The position numbers and the translations under genes were made by a program. From Rhizobium sp. CF080 (GTDB lineage Bacteria; Pseudomonadota; Alphaproteobacteria; Rhizobiales; Rhizobiaceae): a stretch of 64,000 bases of DNA. Location of the stretch: the NCBI RefSeq assembly GCF_000282095.2, contig NZ_AKKC02000002.1:806001-870000 (forward strand), given 5' to 3'. The notes beneath the pieces were generated by a model. That model was not told the origin of the DNA. It made no database searches and saw nothing but the letters and a program-made list of their open reading frames with translations. The first letter of the stretch is position 1; every line of letters starts with the position of its first letter. Positions 1-9,004 of the stretch are shown one piece after another.

Positions 1-80
1 CGACCCGCCCGAGGGCGGACCTGATCCTGCGCAAGGGCCGCAATCACCTGGTGGAAACGGTCGAACTGCGTAAATTGTAG
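1..80 (+). CDS. C-terminal end of an unidentified protein (5' truncated by window)
   Basis: Reading from base 3, one frame stays open to a TAG at 78-80 and ends in ...RNHLVETVELRKL. Only about 25 residues are visible, too few to assign a family. It is convergent with alkB, whose stop lies 2 bp away. A tail of this type is seen in some P-loop small-molecule kinases, but that is a guess. Codon use is GC-rich like the neighbours. Confidence 0.45.
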   Translation, partial: TRPRADLILRKGRNHLVETVELRKL

Positions 81-81
81 A

Positions 82-723
82 CTATCGATCGCCGGCTATT
101 GAATTAAATCGTCCGCTATTCACGCGGCGAAGCGTCAAGTTGATGCGTCCGCCGTTCTTCAACAGCGTCGACGTGCCCGGATAAATGCGATCGACGCCGT
201 GGAACGCGAGGCGCCCCTCCCCGCCCAGCACAACGACATCGCCGCTTGCCAGCCGGAGAGAGCAGGTCGAGTCCTTGCGGTTCAGGCCGCCGACCCGGAA
301 CAGGCAGCTGTTACCGAGCGAGACGGAGAGAACAGGGGCGGCCAGATCGTTCTCGTCGCGGTCCTGATGCAGGCCCATCCTGGCGTCGTCGGAATAGAAG
401 TTGATGAGGCAGGCTTCCGGCGGCTTCGGATAATTGCCCAGCTTTTCCCAGAGATCGAGCAGTTCCCGCGGCATGGCGGGCCATGGCCTTTTCGTCGCCG
501 GATGAAAGGGCTGGTAGCGATAGCCCTCATCCTTGTCCGTCACCCAGCCGAGGGGGCCGCAATTGGTCATGCGCACCGACATGGGTTTGCCGGTGCCGGG
601 CATTTCGGGCGTGTAGAGCGGCGCCTCGGCCACCACACCGCGGATCAGTTCGACCAGATGCTCCTGCGCCGGCCGGTCCAGATAATCGGGAAGGTGCCTG
701 ATGCCGTTCGCAAGCGTCGCCAA
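82..723 (-). CDS. alkB: AlkB-type alpha-ketoglutarate/Fe(II)-dependent DNA/RNA demethylase
   Basis: Oxidative dealkylation repair enzyme that removes 1-meA and 3-meC lesions from nucleic acid. The AlkB core is visible: substrate-side motif KPMSVRMTNCGPLGW, the iron ligands in GLHQDRDE (HxD) and the distal His in LAFHGVDR, and the 2-oxoglutarate-binding Arg pair in GRINLTLRRV. The frame stays open far upstream, but that part is antisense-like reading of arfB with no AlkB similarity. I place the start at the TTG at 723, just after the arfB stop, giving 213 aa, close to the 216 aa of E. coli AlkB. No ATG is available before the core, so the exact start is uncertain. Probably co-transcribed with arfB. 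Confidence 0.85.
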   Translation of the reverse strand: MATLANGIRHLPDYLDRPAQEHLVELIRGVVAEAPLYTPEMPGTGKPMSVRMTNCGPLGWVTDKDEGYRYQPFHPATKRPWPAMPRELLDLWEKLGNYPKPPEACLINFYSDDARMGLHQDRDENDLAAPVLSVSLGNSCLFRVGGLNRKDSTCSLRLASGDVVVLGGEGRLAFHGVDRIYPGTSTLLKNGGRINLTLRRVNSGRFNSIAGDR

Positions 724-737
724 ATCGATCTCCGCTG

Positions 738-1172
738 TCAGTCGCCGCTTGGCCGGCCGCGCATCTTCTTGACGTCCGACCGGCCGGATTTTTCCTTCAG
801 CCGACGTTCCACCGATCCCTTGGTGGGCTTGGTCTTCTTGCGCGGCGGCGGCGGCGGTTCGGCGGCCTTGAGAATCAGTTCCTTCAGCCGCTCCCGCGCA
901 TCCTCCCGATTGCGTTCCTGACTGCGGAACCGGTTCGCCTCTATCATCAGCACGCCATCCTTCGACACCCGTTTTCCAGCGAGCTTGATGGCATTTTCCT
1001 TCACCCGCTCCGGCAGCGACGGCGAATTGACGATGTCGTAGAAAAGCTGGACGGCCGTCGAGACCTTGTTGACGTTCTGGCCACCTGGCCCGCCCGCCAG
1101 CACGAACTGTTCCGTCAGCTCCCATCCGGCGATGGTGATGCGGTTGTTGATATCGAGGGGATTGCTGGCCAT
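738..1172 (-). CDS. arfB: Alternative ribosome-rescue peptidyl-tRNA hydrolase (ArfB/YaeJ family)
   Basis: 144-aa class-I release-factor-like protein that rescues stalled ribosomes by hydrolysing peptidyl-tRNA without a stop codon. The catalytic GGQ loop is in AGGPGGQNVNKVST near residue 27. The C-terminal tail is very basic (RKKTKPTKGSVERRLKEKSGRSDVKKMRGR), as expected for the ArfB helix that enters the empty mRNA channel. The start MASNPLDINN at 1172 is chosen because the longer frame adds 30 residues without family similarity. The stop lies 14 bp before the proposed alkB start, suggesting a two-gene unit. Confidence 0.92.
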   Translation of the reverse strand: MASNPLDINNRITIAGWELTEQFVLAGGPGGQNVNKVSTAVQLFYDIVNSPSLPERVKENAIKLAGKRVSKDGVLMIEANRFRSQERNREDARERLKELILKAAEPPPPPRKKTKPTKGSVERRLKEKSGRSDVKKMRGRPSGD

Positions 1173-1269
1173 GGGTCTCTGGTCTTTAGCTTGGATGCAT
1201 GCCGGAATCCCGAAACCGGCATCCAATTCCGGGCGACATGCGGCAGGTGACCTGTTTCCCACAAAGCCG

Positions 1270-1317
1270 GCAAAAAGAAAACCGCCGGCCCAAGGGTGTT
1301 ATCCCCGGGCCGGCGGT
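1270..1317 (-). terminator. Rho-independent terminator of pckA
   Basis: Inverted arms ACCGCCGGCC (1281-1290) and GGCCGGCGGT (1308-1317) form a GC-rich hairpin. On the minus strand it is followed by a T-rich tract (complement of AAAAAGAAAA, 1271-1280). It sits 25 bp after the pckA stop. Confidence 0.85.
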
Positions 1318-1329
1318 TCCACGTGAATC
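1316..1329 (+). repeat. GTTYCACGTGAATC motif, copy 1 (GTTCCACGTGAATC)
   Basis: One of seven copies of an asymmetric parS-like motif in this window. It lies between the pckA stop and its terminator hairpin and includes a GANTC site. Confidence 0.6.
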
Positions 1330-1341
1330 ATTGAGCCAGGA

Positions 1342-2955
1342 TTACTCGGCGGCAGCGAGGATGCCCGGAGCGGCGCCCTTCACATTGCTGTCGACATGAT
1401 CTTCGTACTGCCCGAAATTCTGGATGAACATCGCGACGAGCTTCTTGGCATAGGCGTCGAAGGCCGCGGGATCCGCCCATGTCGAGCGCGGATCGAGGAT
1501 CGCATTGTCGACGCCTTCCACGGCGACCGGCACCGCGAAACCGAAATTCGGGTCGGTGCGGAACTCGGCATTCTTGAGGCTGCCGTCGAGGGCAGCGCTG
1601 AGGAGCGCGCGGGTTGCCTTGATCGGCATGCGGCGGCCGACGCCATAGACGCCGCCGGTCCAGCCGGTGTTGACCAGCCAGCAATCGACGCCATGACGGG
1701 CGATCAGCTCCTTGAGCAGGTTGCCGTATTCAGCCGGGTGGCGCGGCATGAACGGACCGCCGAAGCAGGTTGAGAACGTCGCTTCCGGCTCGGTTACACC
1801 CTTTTCCGTGCCGGCGACCTTGGCGGTGTAGCCGGAAAGGAAATGGTACATGGCCTGTTCAGGCGTCAGCTTGGCGATCGGCGGCATGACGCCAAAGGCA
1901 TCGGCGGTCAGCATGATGATCGACTTCGGCTGCGGCGCGGTGCCGGTCTTCGAAGCGTTCGGGATGAAATGCAGCGGATAGGCGCTGCGGGTGTTCTCGG
2001 TCAGCGAATCGTCGTCGAAATCCGGAACCCGGTTCTCGTCGAGCACGACGTTTTCGATCACGGTGCCGAAACGACGGGTCGCGGCATAGATTTCCGGCTC
2101 GGCTTCGGCAGACAGGTTGATGGCCTTGGCATAGCAGCCGCCTTCGAAGTTGAAGACGCCGTTTTTGCCCCAGCCATGTTCGTCGTCACCGATCAGCGTG
2201 CGGTTCGGGTCGGCCGACAGCGTGGTCTTGCCGGTACCGGACAGGCCGAAGAACAATGCCGTGTCGCCATTCGGACCGACATTGGCCGAGCAATGCATCG
2301 GCATGACGCCTTCTTCGGGCAGGAAATAGTTCAGAACGGAGAAGACCGACTTCTTGTTCTCGCCGGCATAGGACGTGCCGCCGACCAGGATCAGGCCGTT
2401 GGTGAAATCGCAGGCGATCACAGTTTCCGTGCGGCAACCGTGACGGCCGGGATCCGCTTTGAAGCTCGGCAGGTTGATGATCGTCAGCTTTTCTTCAAAG
2501 CTTTCGAGCGTGGCGCGATCCGGGCGGATCAGAAGATTGCGGATGAACAGGGCGTGCCAGGCGAATTCGCTGACGACGCGGGTCGGAAGGGCGTATTCGG
2601 CATCGGCGCCGCCGACCAGATCCTGGACGAACAGCGTCTTGCCGGCCGCATGGGCGAGCATGTCCTTCTTGAGGGCTTCGAAGTGTTCGGGCTTCATGGG
2701 CTTGTTGTCGGCGCCCCACCAGACGCGTTTCTCCGTGCCGGCGTCGCGGACGATGAACTTGTCCTTGGGGGAGCGGCCGGTGTGCTGGCCGGTAACGGCG
2801 CGCAGCGCACCGTCGATCGTCAGATCGGCTTCACCGCGGCGGATTGCTTCTTCATACAGTTCGACCTCGGACGAATTGTAATAAACACGCGATACACCGC
2901 CGAGACCGATCGCCGCTAAACCCTTGGACGGGTTGTGAAGTCCAAACTCCTCCAT
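1342..2955 (-). CDS. pckA: Phosphoenolpyruvate carboxykinase (ATP)
   Basis: 537-aa cytosolic enzyme converting oxaloacetate + ATP to phosphoenolpyruvate + CO2 + ADP, the gluconeogenic entry needed for growth on C4 dicarboxylates. The kinase-1a P-loop [16 protein letters not shown] is at residues 235-250. The upstream [13 protein letters not shown] and the NTGWTGG segments are typical of the ATP-dependent family, and the length is normal. It is transcribed divergently from chvI across an AT-rich 0.3-kb region. In Agrobacterium, pckA is a known acid-induced gene under ChvG/ChvI control, so this layout suggests the same regulation (inference). Confidence 0.98.
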   Translation of the reverse strand: MEEFGLHNPSKGLAAIGLGGVSRVYYNSSEVELYEEAIRRGEADLTIDGALRAVTGQHTGRSPKDKFIVRDAGTEKRVWWGADNKPMKPEHFEALKKDMLAHAAGKTLFVQDLVGGADAEYALPTRVVSEFAWHALFIRNLLIRPDRATLESFEEKLTIINLPSFKADPGRHGCRTETVIACDFTNGLILVGGTSYAGENKKSVFSVLNYFLPEEGVMPMHCSANVGPNGDTALFFGLSGTGKTTLSADPNRTLIGDDEHGWGKNGVFNFEGGCYAKAINLSAEAEPEIYAATRRFGTVIENVVLDENRVPDFDDDSLTENTRSAYPLHFIPNASKTGTAPQPKSIIMLTADAFGVMPPIAKLTPEQAMYHFLSGYTAKVAGTEKGVTEPEATFSTCFGGPFMPRHPAEYGNLLKELIARHGVDCWLVNTGWTGGVYGVGRRMPIKATRALLSAALDGSLKNAEFRTDPNFGFAVPVAVEGVDNAILDPRSTWADPAAFDAYAKKLVAMFIQNFGQYEDHVDSNVKGAAPGILAAAE

Positions 2956-3283
2956 GCGCGCACTCCTTCAGCTTGCCGTGGGAACTGACGCGAAATTAAT
3001 GACTGATTTCCAAAAGGGCAAGAGGCCCCCGGAAAATTCTTTAATAATATCAATTATTTAATCGATTTAAAAAATTTTATTCCTCTTTAAATCGGTTTAG
3101 GAACTGTTTCAATCCGCATCTGCCCTATCTTAAACCTGATTGCCAAAACGCGCTATCGTAAGCGGGCTCTTTATCTTTGCCACAATTTGTTCCACCTTTA
3201 TACTCAAGAAGCGCGTCGGCTCATGCCGCCTGGCTGGGGTCTATACCAGGAGATGCGCATAGATGATGACGGAGATGGAGAGC
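2956..3283. promoter_or_regulatory. Divergent pckA/chvI promoter region with inverted repeat
   Basis: Non-coding 0.33 kb, conspicuously AT-rich between about 2995 and 3130 in an otherwise GC-rich neighbourhood. A 12-bp imperfect inverted repeat, AATCGATTTAAA at 3060-3071 and TTTAAATCGGTT at 3086-3097 (11 of 12 positions pair), lies in its centre. It must hold both divergent promoters. The repeat is a candidate operator; I do not assign a protein to it. Confidence 0.6.
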
Positions 3284-4012
3284 ATGCAAACAATCGCGCT
3301 CGTAGATGACGACCGCAATATCCTGACGTCGGTGTCGATTGCACTCGAGGCGGAAGGATACAAGGTCGAAACCTATACGGATGGCGCTTCCGCGCTCGAC
3401 GGGCTGATCGCCCGCCCTCCGCAGCTGGCGATCTTCGATATCAAGATGCCACGTATGGACGGCATGGAGCTGCTGCGCCGCCTGCGGCAGAAGTCCGACC
3501 TGCCGGTGATCTTCCTCACCTCCAAGGATGAAGAGATCGACGAGCTGTTCGGGCTGAAGATGGGCGCCGACGACTTCATCACCAAGCCGTTCTCGCAGCG
3601 CCTGCTGGTGGAGCGGGTCAAGGCGATCCTGCGCCGCGCCGGCGCCCGTGAGGCGCAGGCGGCAGGCGGTACCGGCACCAAGGCCGCGGCCGACGCGCAG
3701 GCGGCCCGCACACTCGAGCGCGGCCAGCTTGCCATGGACCAGGAGCGCCATACCTGCACCTGGAAGGGCGAGCCGGTGACGCTGACGGTGACCGAGTTCC
3801 TGATCCTGCATTCGCTGGCCCAGCGGCCCGGCGTGGTCAAAAGCCGCGACGCGCTGATGGATGCCGCCTATGACGAGCAGGTCTATGTCGACGACCGCAC
3901 CATCGACAGCCACATCAAGCGGCTGCGCAAGAAGTTCAAGATGGTCGACACCGACTTTGACATGATCGAAACGCTTTACGGCGTGGGTTACCGATTCCGC
4001 GAGGCAGCTTGA
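3284..4012 (+). CDS. chvI: ChvI response regulator (OmpR/PhoB family)
   Basis: 242-aa two-component regulator; in rhizobia and Agrobacterium the ChvG/ChvI (ExoS/ChvI) pair controls acid response, exopolysaccharide, motility and host interaction. The N-terminal receiver domain has acidic pocket DDD (residues 8-10), phospho-acceptor D52 in [11 protein letters not shown], and K in ITKPFS. A winged-helix DNA-binding domain follows (about 140-240, [18 protein letters not shown]). I chose [10 protein letters not shown] at 3284 over the ATG at 3263 because it gives the normal ChvI length and places the phospho-Asp at 52. A purine-rich GGAGATGGAG precedes it. Confidence 0.96.
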   Translation: MQTIALVDDDRNILTSVSIALEAEGYKVETYTDGASALDGLIARPPQLAIFDIKMPRMDGMELLRRLRQKSDLPVIFLTSKDEEIDELFGLKMGADDFITKPFSQRLLVERVKAILRRAGAREAQAAGGTGTKAAADAQAARTLERGQLAMDQERHTCTWKGEPVTLTVTEFLILHSLAQRPGVVKSRDALMDAAYDEQVYVDDRTIDSHIKRLRKKFKMVDTDFDMIETLYGVGYRFREAA

Positions 4013-4080
4013 TCCTTGCGAAAGGTTAACTTGAGGCCACGGCCGGACCAGCGTTAAGCTGGCCCGGTGGAAGGACTGCA

Positions 4081-5871
4081 GTGGCAGATCAAACATTCGA
4101 CAGTGACCTGGCGAGGGTGGAGAAGACCGAAGCCCGCCGCGCGCCGCGGCGGTTCTGGTCGCGACCTTTCACGCTCATTCGCCGGGTGTTCGGCCACGCG
4201 GTCTTTTCGAGCCTTACCCGCCGCATCCTGTTCTTCAACATCGCCGCGACCGTGGTGCTGGTCGCCGGCATTCTCTACCTCAACCAGTTCCGCGAGGGGC
4301 TGATCGACGCCCGCGTCGAAAGCCTGCTGACCCAGGGCGAGATCATCGCCGGGGCGATTTCCGCCTCCGCCTCGGTGGACACCAACTCGATCACCATCGA
4401 TCCGCAGAAACTCCTCGAGCTGCAGGCCGGCCAGAGCATCACGCCGGTGCCAAACGACGAGGACCTGGATTTCCCGATCGATCCCGAGCGCGTCGCGCCG
4501 GTCCTGAGGCGGCTGATTTCGCCGACCCGCACCCGTGCCCGGATTTTCGATGCCGACGCCAACCTGCTGCTCGATTCCCGGCACCTCTATTCGCGCGGCC
4601 AGGTGCTGCGTTTCGACCTGCCGCCGGTGGAAAACGAAACGCAGACCTGGAGCGAATGGTTCGCAGGCCTCATCAACCGCCTGCTGCAGCCCGGCAACCT
4701 GCCGGTCTACAAGGAAGCGCCGGGTGGCGACGGTTCGATCTATCCGGAAGTCATGAACGCGCTGACGGGCGTGCGCGGCGCGCTCGTGCGGGTTACAGAG
4801 CGCGGCGAGCTGATCGTCTCGGTCGCCGTACCGGTCCAGCGTTTTCGCGCGGTGCTCGGCGTGCTTCTTCTGTCGACCCAAGCCGGCGACATCGACAAGA
4901 TCGTGCACGCGGAACGGCTGGCGATCCTGCGCGTCTTCGGCGTGGCGACGCTCGTCAACATCCTGCTCTCGCTGCTGCTCTCCTCGACCATCGCCAATCC
5001 GCTGCGGCGTCTGGCGGCTGCGGCGATCCGGGTGCGGCGCGGCGCCAAGCAGCGCGAGGAAATCCCGGACTTCTCCTATCGCCAGGATGAAATCGGCAAT
5101 CTTTCCATCGCGCTTCGCGAGATGACCAACGCCCTTTACGACCGCATCGACGCGATCGAGAGTTTTGCGGCCGATGTCAGCCACGAGTTGAAGAACCCCC
5201 TGACGTCGCTTCGCAGCGCCGTCGAGACCCTGCCGCTGGCAAAATCCGAGGAGTCGAAACAGCGGCTGACGGAAATCATCTTCCACGACGTGCGCCGTCT
5301 TGACCGCCTGATCAGCGACATTTCCGATGCCTCCCGGCTGGACGCCGAGCTTGCCCGCTCGGATTCGACCCCGGTCGACATGGAAAACCTGCTCGGCAAT
5401 CTGGTCGATATTTCCCGGCAGATCCGCACCGGCCGCAAGCCGGTGGAGATCGGCCTCACCGTGGACAGCAAGGCGGGCAACAAATTCGCTTACCTCGTCA
5501 ACGGCCATGATCTTCGCCTCGGGCAGATCATCACCAATCTCATCGAAAACGCGCGATCCTTCGTGCCCGAAAAGGGCGGCCGCATCGGCATCCGGCTGTC
5601 ACGGATAAGGGACCGGGTGACCGTGACGGTGGAAGACAACGGACCCGGCATCCAGGCCGAGGATATCGACCGGATCTTCGAACGCTTCTACACGGACCGG
5701 CCGGATGGCGAGAGTTTCGGCCAGAATTCCGGCCTTGGCCTGTCGATCAGCCGGCAGATCGCGGAGGCCCATGGCGGCTCGCTTAAGGCGGAAAACGTGC
5801 ACGACGCCAAGACGGGCGCCATGACCGGCGCCCGCTTCACACTGTCCCTGCCGGGCGGCGAAGGCCAATGA
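4081..5871 (+). CDS. chvG: ChvG (ExoS) membrane sensor histidine kinase
   Basis: 596-aa partner of ChvI. Two membrane segments, about residues 49-68 (ILFFNIAATVVLVAGILYL) and 280-302, flank a periplasmic sensor domain. HAMP-like linker, then HisKA with phospho-acceptor H368 in VSHELKNPLTSLRS, then HATPase (N box NLIENARSF, G boxes DNGPGIQ and SGLGLS). The start is a GTG at 4081, 68 bp after chvI and preceded by GGAAGG. In the family, the periplasmic domain is held inactive by ExoR; no exoR is in this window. The stop overlaps hprK in an ATGA, so sensor and HprK are translationally coupled. Confidence 0.95.
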   Translation: MADQTFDSDLARVEKTEARRAPRRFWSRPFTLIRRVFGHAVFSSLTRRILFFNIAATVVLVAGILYLNQFREGLIDARVESLLTQGEIIAGAISASASVDTNSITIDPQKLLELQAGQSITPVPNDEDLDFPIDPERVAPVLRRLISPTRTRARIFDADANLLLDSRHLYSRGQVLRFDLPPVENETQTWSEWFAGLINRLLQPGNLPVYKEAPGGDGSIYPEVMNALTGVRGALVRVTERGELIVSVAVPVQRFRAVLGVLLLSTQAGDIDKIVHAERLAILRVFGVATLVNILLSLLLSSTIANPLRRLAAAAIRVRRGAKQREEIPDFSYRQDEIGNLSIALREMTNALYDRIDAIESFAADVSHELKNPLTSLRSAVETLPLAKSEESKQRLTEIIFHDVRRLDRLISDISDASRLDAELARSDSTPVDMENLLGNLVDISRQIRTGRKPVEIGLTVDSKAGNKFAYLVNGHDLRLGQIITNLIENARSFVPEKGGRIGIRLSRIRDRVTVTVEDNGPGIQAEDIDRIFERFYTDRPDGESFGQNSGLGLSISRQIAEAHGGSLKAENVHDAKTGAMTGARFTLSLPGGEGQ

Positions 5872-6332
5872 GCCGGGCGCCAGTCAATATCCACGCGACC
5901 GCTATCGTGATCGGCACCAGGGGCCTCCTCTTCACCGGCCCGTCCGGAAGCGGCAAATCCATGCTGGCCTTCACCTGCATCGCCACGGCCAGACGCCAGG
6001 GCGCTTTCGCGGCTCTGCTCGCCGACGACCAGGTCCTCGTCTCGCGCCACGGCGATCACCTGCTCGCGACCCGGCCGGAAGCGATCGCCGGCCTCATCGA
6101 ACTGCGCGGCAGCGGCATCGTCCCTGTGGAAAGCATCTCGGCCGCAGCGCTGGACCTGGCGGTCGAAGTCATCTCGCTGCCGGAAAGCGAACGGTTTCCA
6201 CCGGAGAACGAACGTTTCCGGATCCCCGGTATGGGTGACCTTCCGCTTGTCCGGATATGGCGCGGTGCACCTGATCCACTGGCCATTCTGGCGGCATTTG
6301 CACCTGATTTTCACCATGAGATGCCGTTTTGA
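5868..6332 (+). CDS. hprK: Truncated HPr kinase/phosphorylase (alphaproteobacterial short form)
   Basis: 154-aa protein consisting only of the catalytic C-terminal domain. Gram-positive HprK has about 310 aa with an extra N-terminal domain, which is absent here. Visible: P-loop GPSGSGKS at 24-31 and the HprK signature LIELRGSGIVPVE. It would phosphorylate or dephosphorylate the seryl site of HPr. It overlaps chvG by 4 bp and lies upstream of an EIIA-HPr pair, so the enzyme sits beside its likely substrate. The start is fixed by the ATGA overlap. This short form is normal for rhizobia. Confidence 0.9.
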   Translation: MSRAPVNIHATAIVIGTRGLLFTGPSGSGKSMLAFTCIATARRQGAFAALLADDQVLVSRHGDHLLATRPEAIAGLIELRGSGIVPVESISAAALDLAVEVISLPESERFPPENERFRIPGMGDLPLVRIWRGAPDPLAILAAFAPDFHHEMPF

Positions 6333-6458
6333 TCGTCCGGAAGCCTGATTTTTTGACTTGAACTTCGAATCTACTTGGAGAAGATGGCATCCCACCGCTG
6401 GACCGCTTTGTTGCAATGCGATAATGGCGCCGAGTTTCCATAGCAGGGGGCAGTTTTC

Positions 6459-6860
6459 ATGATCGGACTAGTGCTTGTCACTCATGGCAAGCTGGCTGAG
6501 GAATTTCGTCATGCGGTCGAGCATGTCGTCGGACCTCAGAAATTCATAGAGACCGTATCAATCGGTCCCGAGGACGACATGGATCAGCGGCGGCAGGACA
6601 TTGTCGATGCCGTCACCAATGCCGATGAGGGTCATGGCGTCATCATTCTGACAGACATGTTCGGCGGCACGCCCTCCAACCTTTCCATTTCCGTCATGGA
6701 AAGCGGCCGGATCGAAGTCATCGCCGGCATGAACCTGCCGATGCTGATCAAGCTTGCCGGCGTGCGCAGCGACAACAACATGGACCGGGCACTCGTCGAA
6801 GCCTCCGAAGCCGGTCGTAAATACATCAATGTCGCAAGCCGCGTCCTCAGCGGCAAATGA
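6459..6860 (+). CDS. manX: PTS EIIA component, mannose (Man) family
   Basis: 133-aa single-domain EIIA-Man. The phosphorylatable histidine is H9 in LVLVTHGKLAEEF, and the DMFGGTPSN segment is typical of the fold. No EIIB, EIIC or EIID gene is nearby, so it probably acts as a regulatory phospho-carrier rather than in sugar uptake, as proposed for the incomplete PTS of alphaproteobacteria. It overlaps the following HPr gene by 4 bp (ATGA). A purine-rich AGCAGGGGGC sits ahead of the ATG. Confidence 0.9.
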   Translation: MIGLVLVTHGKLAEEFRHAVEHVVGPQKFIETVSIGPEDDMDQRRQDIVDAVTNADEGHGVIILTDMFGGTPSNLSISVMESGRIEVIAGMNLPMLIKLAGVRSDNNMDRALVEASEAGRKYINVASRVLSGK

Positions 6861-7153
6861 GAACCCAGACCCGGATGTCATCTCCCTCTCCCCGTGAATT
6901 CCTGATCGTCAACAAACGCGGCCTGCATGCGCGCGCCTCTGCCAAGTTCGTGCAGATGGTGGAAAGCTTCGATGCCGAGATCACCGTTTCCAAGGATGGA
7001 ACGACGGTCGGGGGCACGTCCATCATGGGCCTGATGATGCTGGCCGCCAGCACCGGCTGCACGATCGAAGTCTCCGCGGAAGGCAATCAGGCCGAAGACG
7101 CGCTGAATGCGCTGGAACAACTCGTCGCCAACAAGTTCGGCGAAGAAGCCTGA
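6857..7153 (+). CDS. ptsH: HPr phosphocarrier protein
   Basis: 98-aa HPr. The catalytic histidine is H24 in NKRGLHARASAKF. The regulatory serine equivalent to Ser46 is S55 in GTSIMGLMML, the presumed target of the HprK encoded 0.5 kb upstream. EI (PtsP) is not in this window. The start overlaps the manX stop. MSSPSPREFL, six codons in, is an alternative start without overlap. Confidence 0.93.
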   Translation: MRTQTRMSSPSPREFLIVNKRGLHARASAKFVQMVESFDAEITVSKDGTTVGGTSIMGLMMLAASTGCTIEVSAEGNQAEDALNALEQLVANKFGEEA

Positions 7154-7186
7154 CCCGCTCGCGACCAGCATTCTATCGACATAAAC

Positions 7187-7206
7187 ATATAAAGACTTCT
7201 TTATAT
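7187..7206. promoter_or_regulatory. Perfect 20-bp palindromic operator upstream of ahcY (SahR-like)
   Basis: ATATAAAGACTTCTTTATAT: two perfect 9-bp arms around a 2-bp centre, 124 bp ahead of the ahcY start and AT-rich within GC-rich sequence. From memory, the ArsR-family S-adenosylhomocysteine-responsive regulator SahR of proteobacteria binds palindromes of this ATAAAGAT..TCTTTAT type, and ahcY is its most conserved target. The palindrome is seen directly; the regulator assignment is inference. Confidence 0.65.
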
Positions 7207-7329
7207 CCCGTTGCCAGCTTGCGGGAAGCCTGCTAAACCGCTGGCCAGTTTCCGCTTGGCCAAAGCGGGTCTTGCCACATCCGTCGGTACGCCCCGCCGG
7301 AGAAGGCACCACCGAACATGGAGAGCTTT

Positions 7330-8730
7330 ATGAGCACTGAGAAGGATTATGTCGTCGCGGATATCAATCTTGCCGCCTACGGCCGCAAGGAGCTCGACAT
7401 CGCAGAAACCGAAATGCCGGGCCTGATGTCGTGCCGTTCCGAATTTGGCACGTCGAAGCCGCTGAAGGGCGCCCGCATCTCGGGTTCGCTCCACATGACC
7501 ATCCAGACGGCCGTTCTGATCGAGACACTCCAGCATCTCGGCGCGGAAATCCGCTGGGCGTCCTGCAACATCTTCTCGACCCAGGACCATGCTGCTGCGG
7601 CCATCGCTGCCGCCGGCATCCCGGTTTTCGCCGTCAAGGGCGAATCGCTGACCGAGTACTGGGATTATACCGACAAGATCTTCCAGTGGGCCGATGGCGG
7701 CCTCTCCAACATGATCCTCGATGACGGCGGCGACGCCACCATGTACATCCTGCTCGGCGCCCGCGCCGAAGCCGGCGAGGACGTTCTTTCGAACCCGACC
7801 TCGGAAGAAGAAGAAATCCTCATCGCGCAGATCAAGAAGCGCCTCAAGGCTTCGCCCGGCTGGTTCACCAAGCAGCGCGACGCGATCAAGGGCGTTACCG
7901 AAGAAACCACGACGGGCGTTCACCGCCTCTACGAACTGTCCAAGAAGGGCCTGCTCCCCTTCCCGGCGATCAACGTCAACGACTCTGTCACCAAGTCGAA
8001 GTTCGACAACAAGTACGGCTGCAAGGAATCGCTGGTTGACGGCATCCGCCGCGGCACCGACGTGATGATGGCCGGCAAGGTTGCCGTCGTCTGCGGTTAC
8101 GGTGACGTCGGCAAGGGTTCGGCTGCTTCGCTCGCCGGCGCCGGCGCCCGCGTCAAGGTCACCGAAGTCGACCCGATCTGCGCCCTCCAGGCCGCCATGG
8201 ACGGTTTCGAAGTCGTCGTCCTCGAAGACGTGGTCGAAAGCGCAGACATCTTCATCACCACGACCGGCAACAAGGACGTCATCCGCATCGACCACATGCG
8301 CGCGATGAAGGACATGGCGATCGTCGGCAATATCGGCCACTTCGACAACGAGATCCAGGTTGCGGCTCTCAAGAACCTCAAGTGGACCAACGTCAAGCCG
8401 CAGGTCGACATGATCGAGTTCCCCAAGGGCAACCGCATCATCCTTCTGTCGGAAGGCCGCCTGCTCAACCTTGGCAACGCCACCGGCCATCCGTCCTTCG
8501 TGATGTCGGCTTCGTTCACCAACCAGACGCTGGCCCAGATCGAGCTCTTCACCAAGCAGGGCGAGTACAAGAACGACGTCTATATCCTGCCGAAGCACCT
8601 CGATGAAAAGGTCGCCCGCCTGCATCTCGCCAAGCTCGGCGTGAAGCTGACGGAACTCTCCGACGAGCAGGCCGCCTATATCGGCGTCTCGCAGACCGGT
8701 CCGTTCAAAGCCGAACACTACCGCTATTAA
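7330..8730 (+). CDS. ahcY: S-adenosyl-L-homocysteine hydrolase (adenosylhomocysteinase)
   Basis: 466-aa cytosolic enzyme that splits S-adenosylhomocysteine to adenosine and homocysteine, relieving product inhibition of methyltransferases and feeding methionine regeneration. The NAD-binding motif [10 protein letters not shown] is central, and the ending [10 protein letters not shown] is the conserved C-terminus reaching the neighbouring active site. The ATG at 7330 (MSTEKDYVV) is preferred over 7318 because GGAGAG lies just upstream of it. It is a monocistronic gene between a palindromic operator and its own terminator. Confidence 0.98.
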   Translation: MSTEKDYVVADINLAAYGRKELDIAETEMPGLMSCRSEFGTSKPLKGARISGSLHMTIQTAVLIETLQHLGAEIRWASCNIFSTQDHAAAAIAAAGIPVFAVKGESLTEYWDYTDKIFQWADGGLSNMILDDGGDATMYILLGARAEAGEDVLSNPTSEEEEILIAQIKKRLKASPGWFTKQRDAIKGVTEETTTGVHRLYELSKKGLLPFPAINVNDSVTKSKFDNKYGCKESLVDGIRRGTDVMMAGKVAVVCGYGDVGKGSAASLAGAGARVKVTEVDPICALQAAMDGFEVVVLEDVVESADIFITTTGNKDVIRIDHMRAMKDMAIVGNIGHFDNEIQVAALKNLKWTNVKPQVDMIEFPKGNRIILLSEGRLLNLGNATGHPSFVMSASFTNQTLAQIELFTKQGEYKNDVYILPKHLDEKVARLHLAKLGVKLTELSDEQAAYIGVSQTGPFKAEHYRY

Positions 8731-8760
8731 TCAATAGCCGGTTAATCCACAAGATATAGT

Positions 8761-8798
8761 AGCCGCAGCCTTGACAAAGGCTGCGGCTTCTTTTTTGG
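8761..8798 (+). terminator. Rho-independent terminator of ahcY
   Basis: AGCCGCAGCC (8761-8770) pairs with GGCTGCGGCT around a short loop and is followed by TTCTTTTTTG. It lies 31 bp after the ahcY stop. Confidence 0.93.
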
Positions 8799-9004
8799 GC
8801 CCGTCCCTTCCCGGCGATTCCCTAAGCAAGTATTGTTTTAGAACTTGATTCGCGCCTTCCCAGGAGCGTGATGCCGAAAGCCGCCCGCGGTTTTCGGACA
8901 TCCGTCGCGCTCCCACCATATGATTGGGAGCCGTCCGGCTACGGGCAAGGCGCGATGTGGTATGTCTTGTCGATGAGCGGCAATTGGACGGAGACAGACC
9001 GGAT

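Noticed and set aside
724..1125. Upstream extension of the alkB frame
   Set aside because: Overlaps arfB in another frame and reads as low-complexity Gly/Ala/Arg sequence; the AlkB domain begins after it.
4054..5508. 484-codon minus-strand frame over chvG
   Set aside because: Antisense shadow of chvG without family similarity.
7207..7329. SAM/SAH riboswitch in the ahcY leader
   Set aside because: No recognisable conserved core of the SAH, SAM-II or SAM-V classes; the clear signal is the DNA palindrome upstream.
7201..8718. 505-codon open frame antisense to ahcY
   Set aside because: Mirror frame of a highly conserved gene in GC-rich DNA; no recognisable domain and skewed composition.
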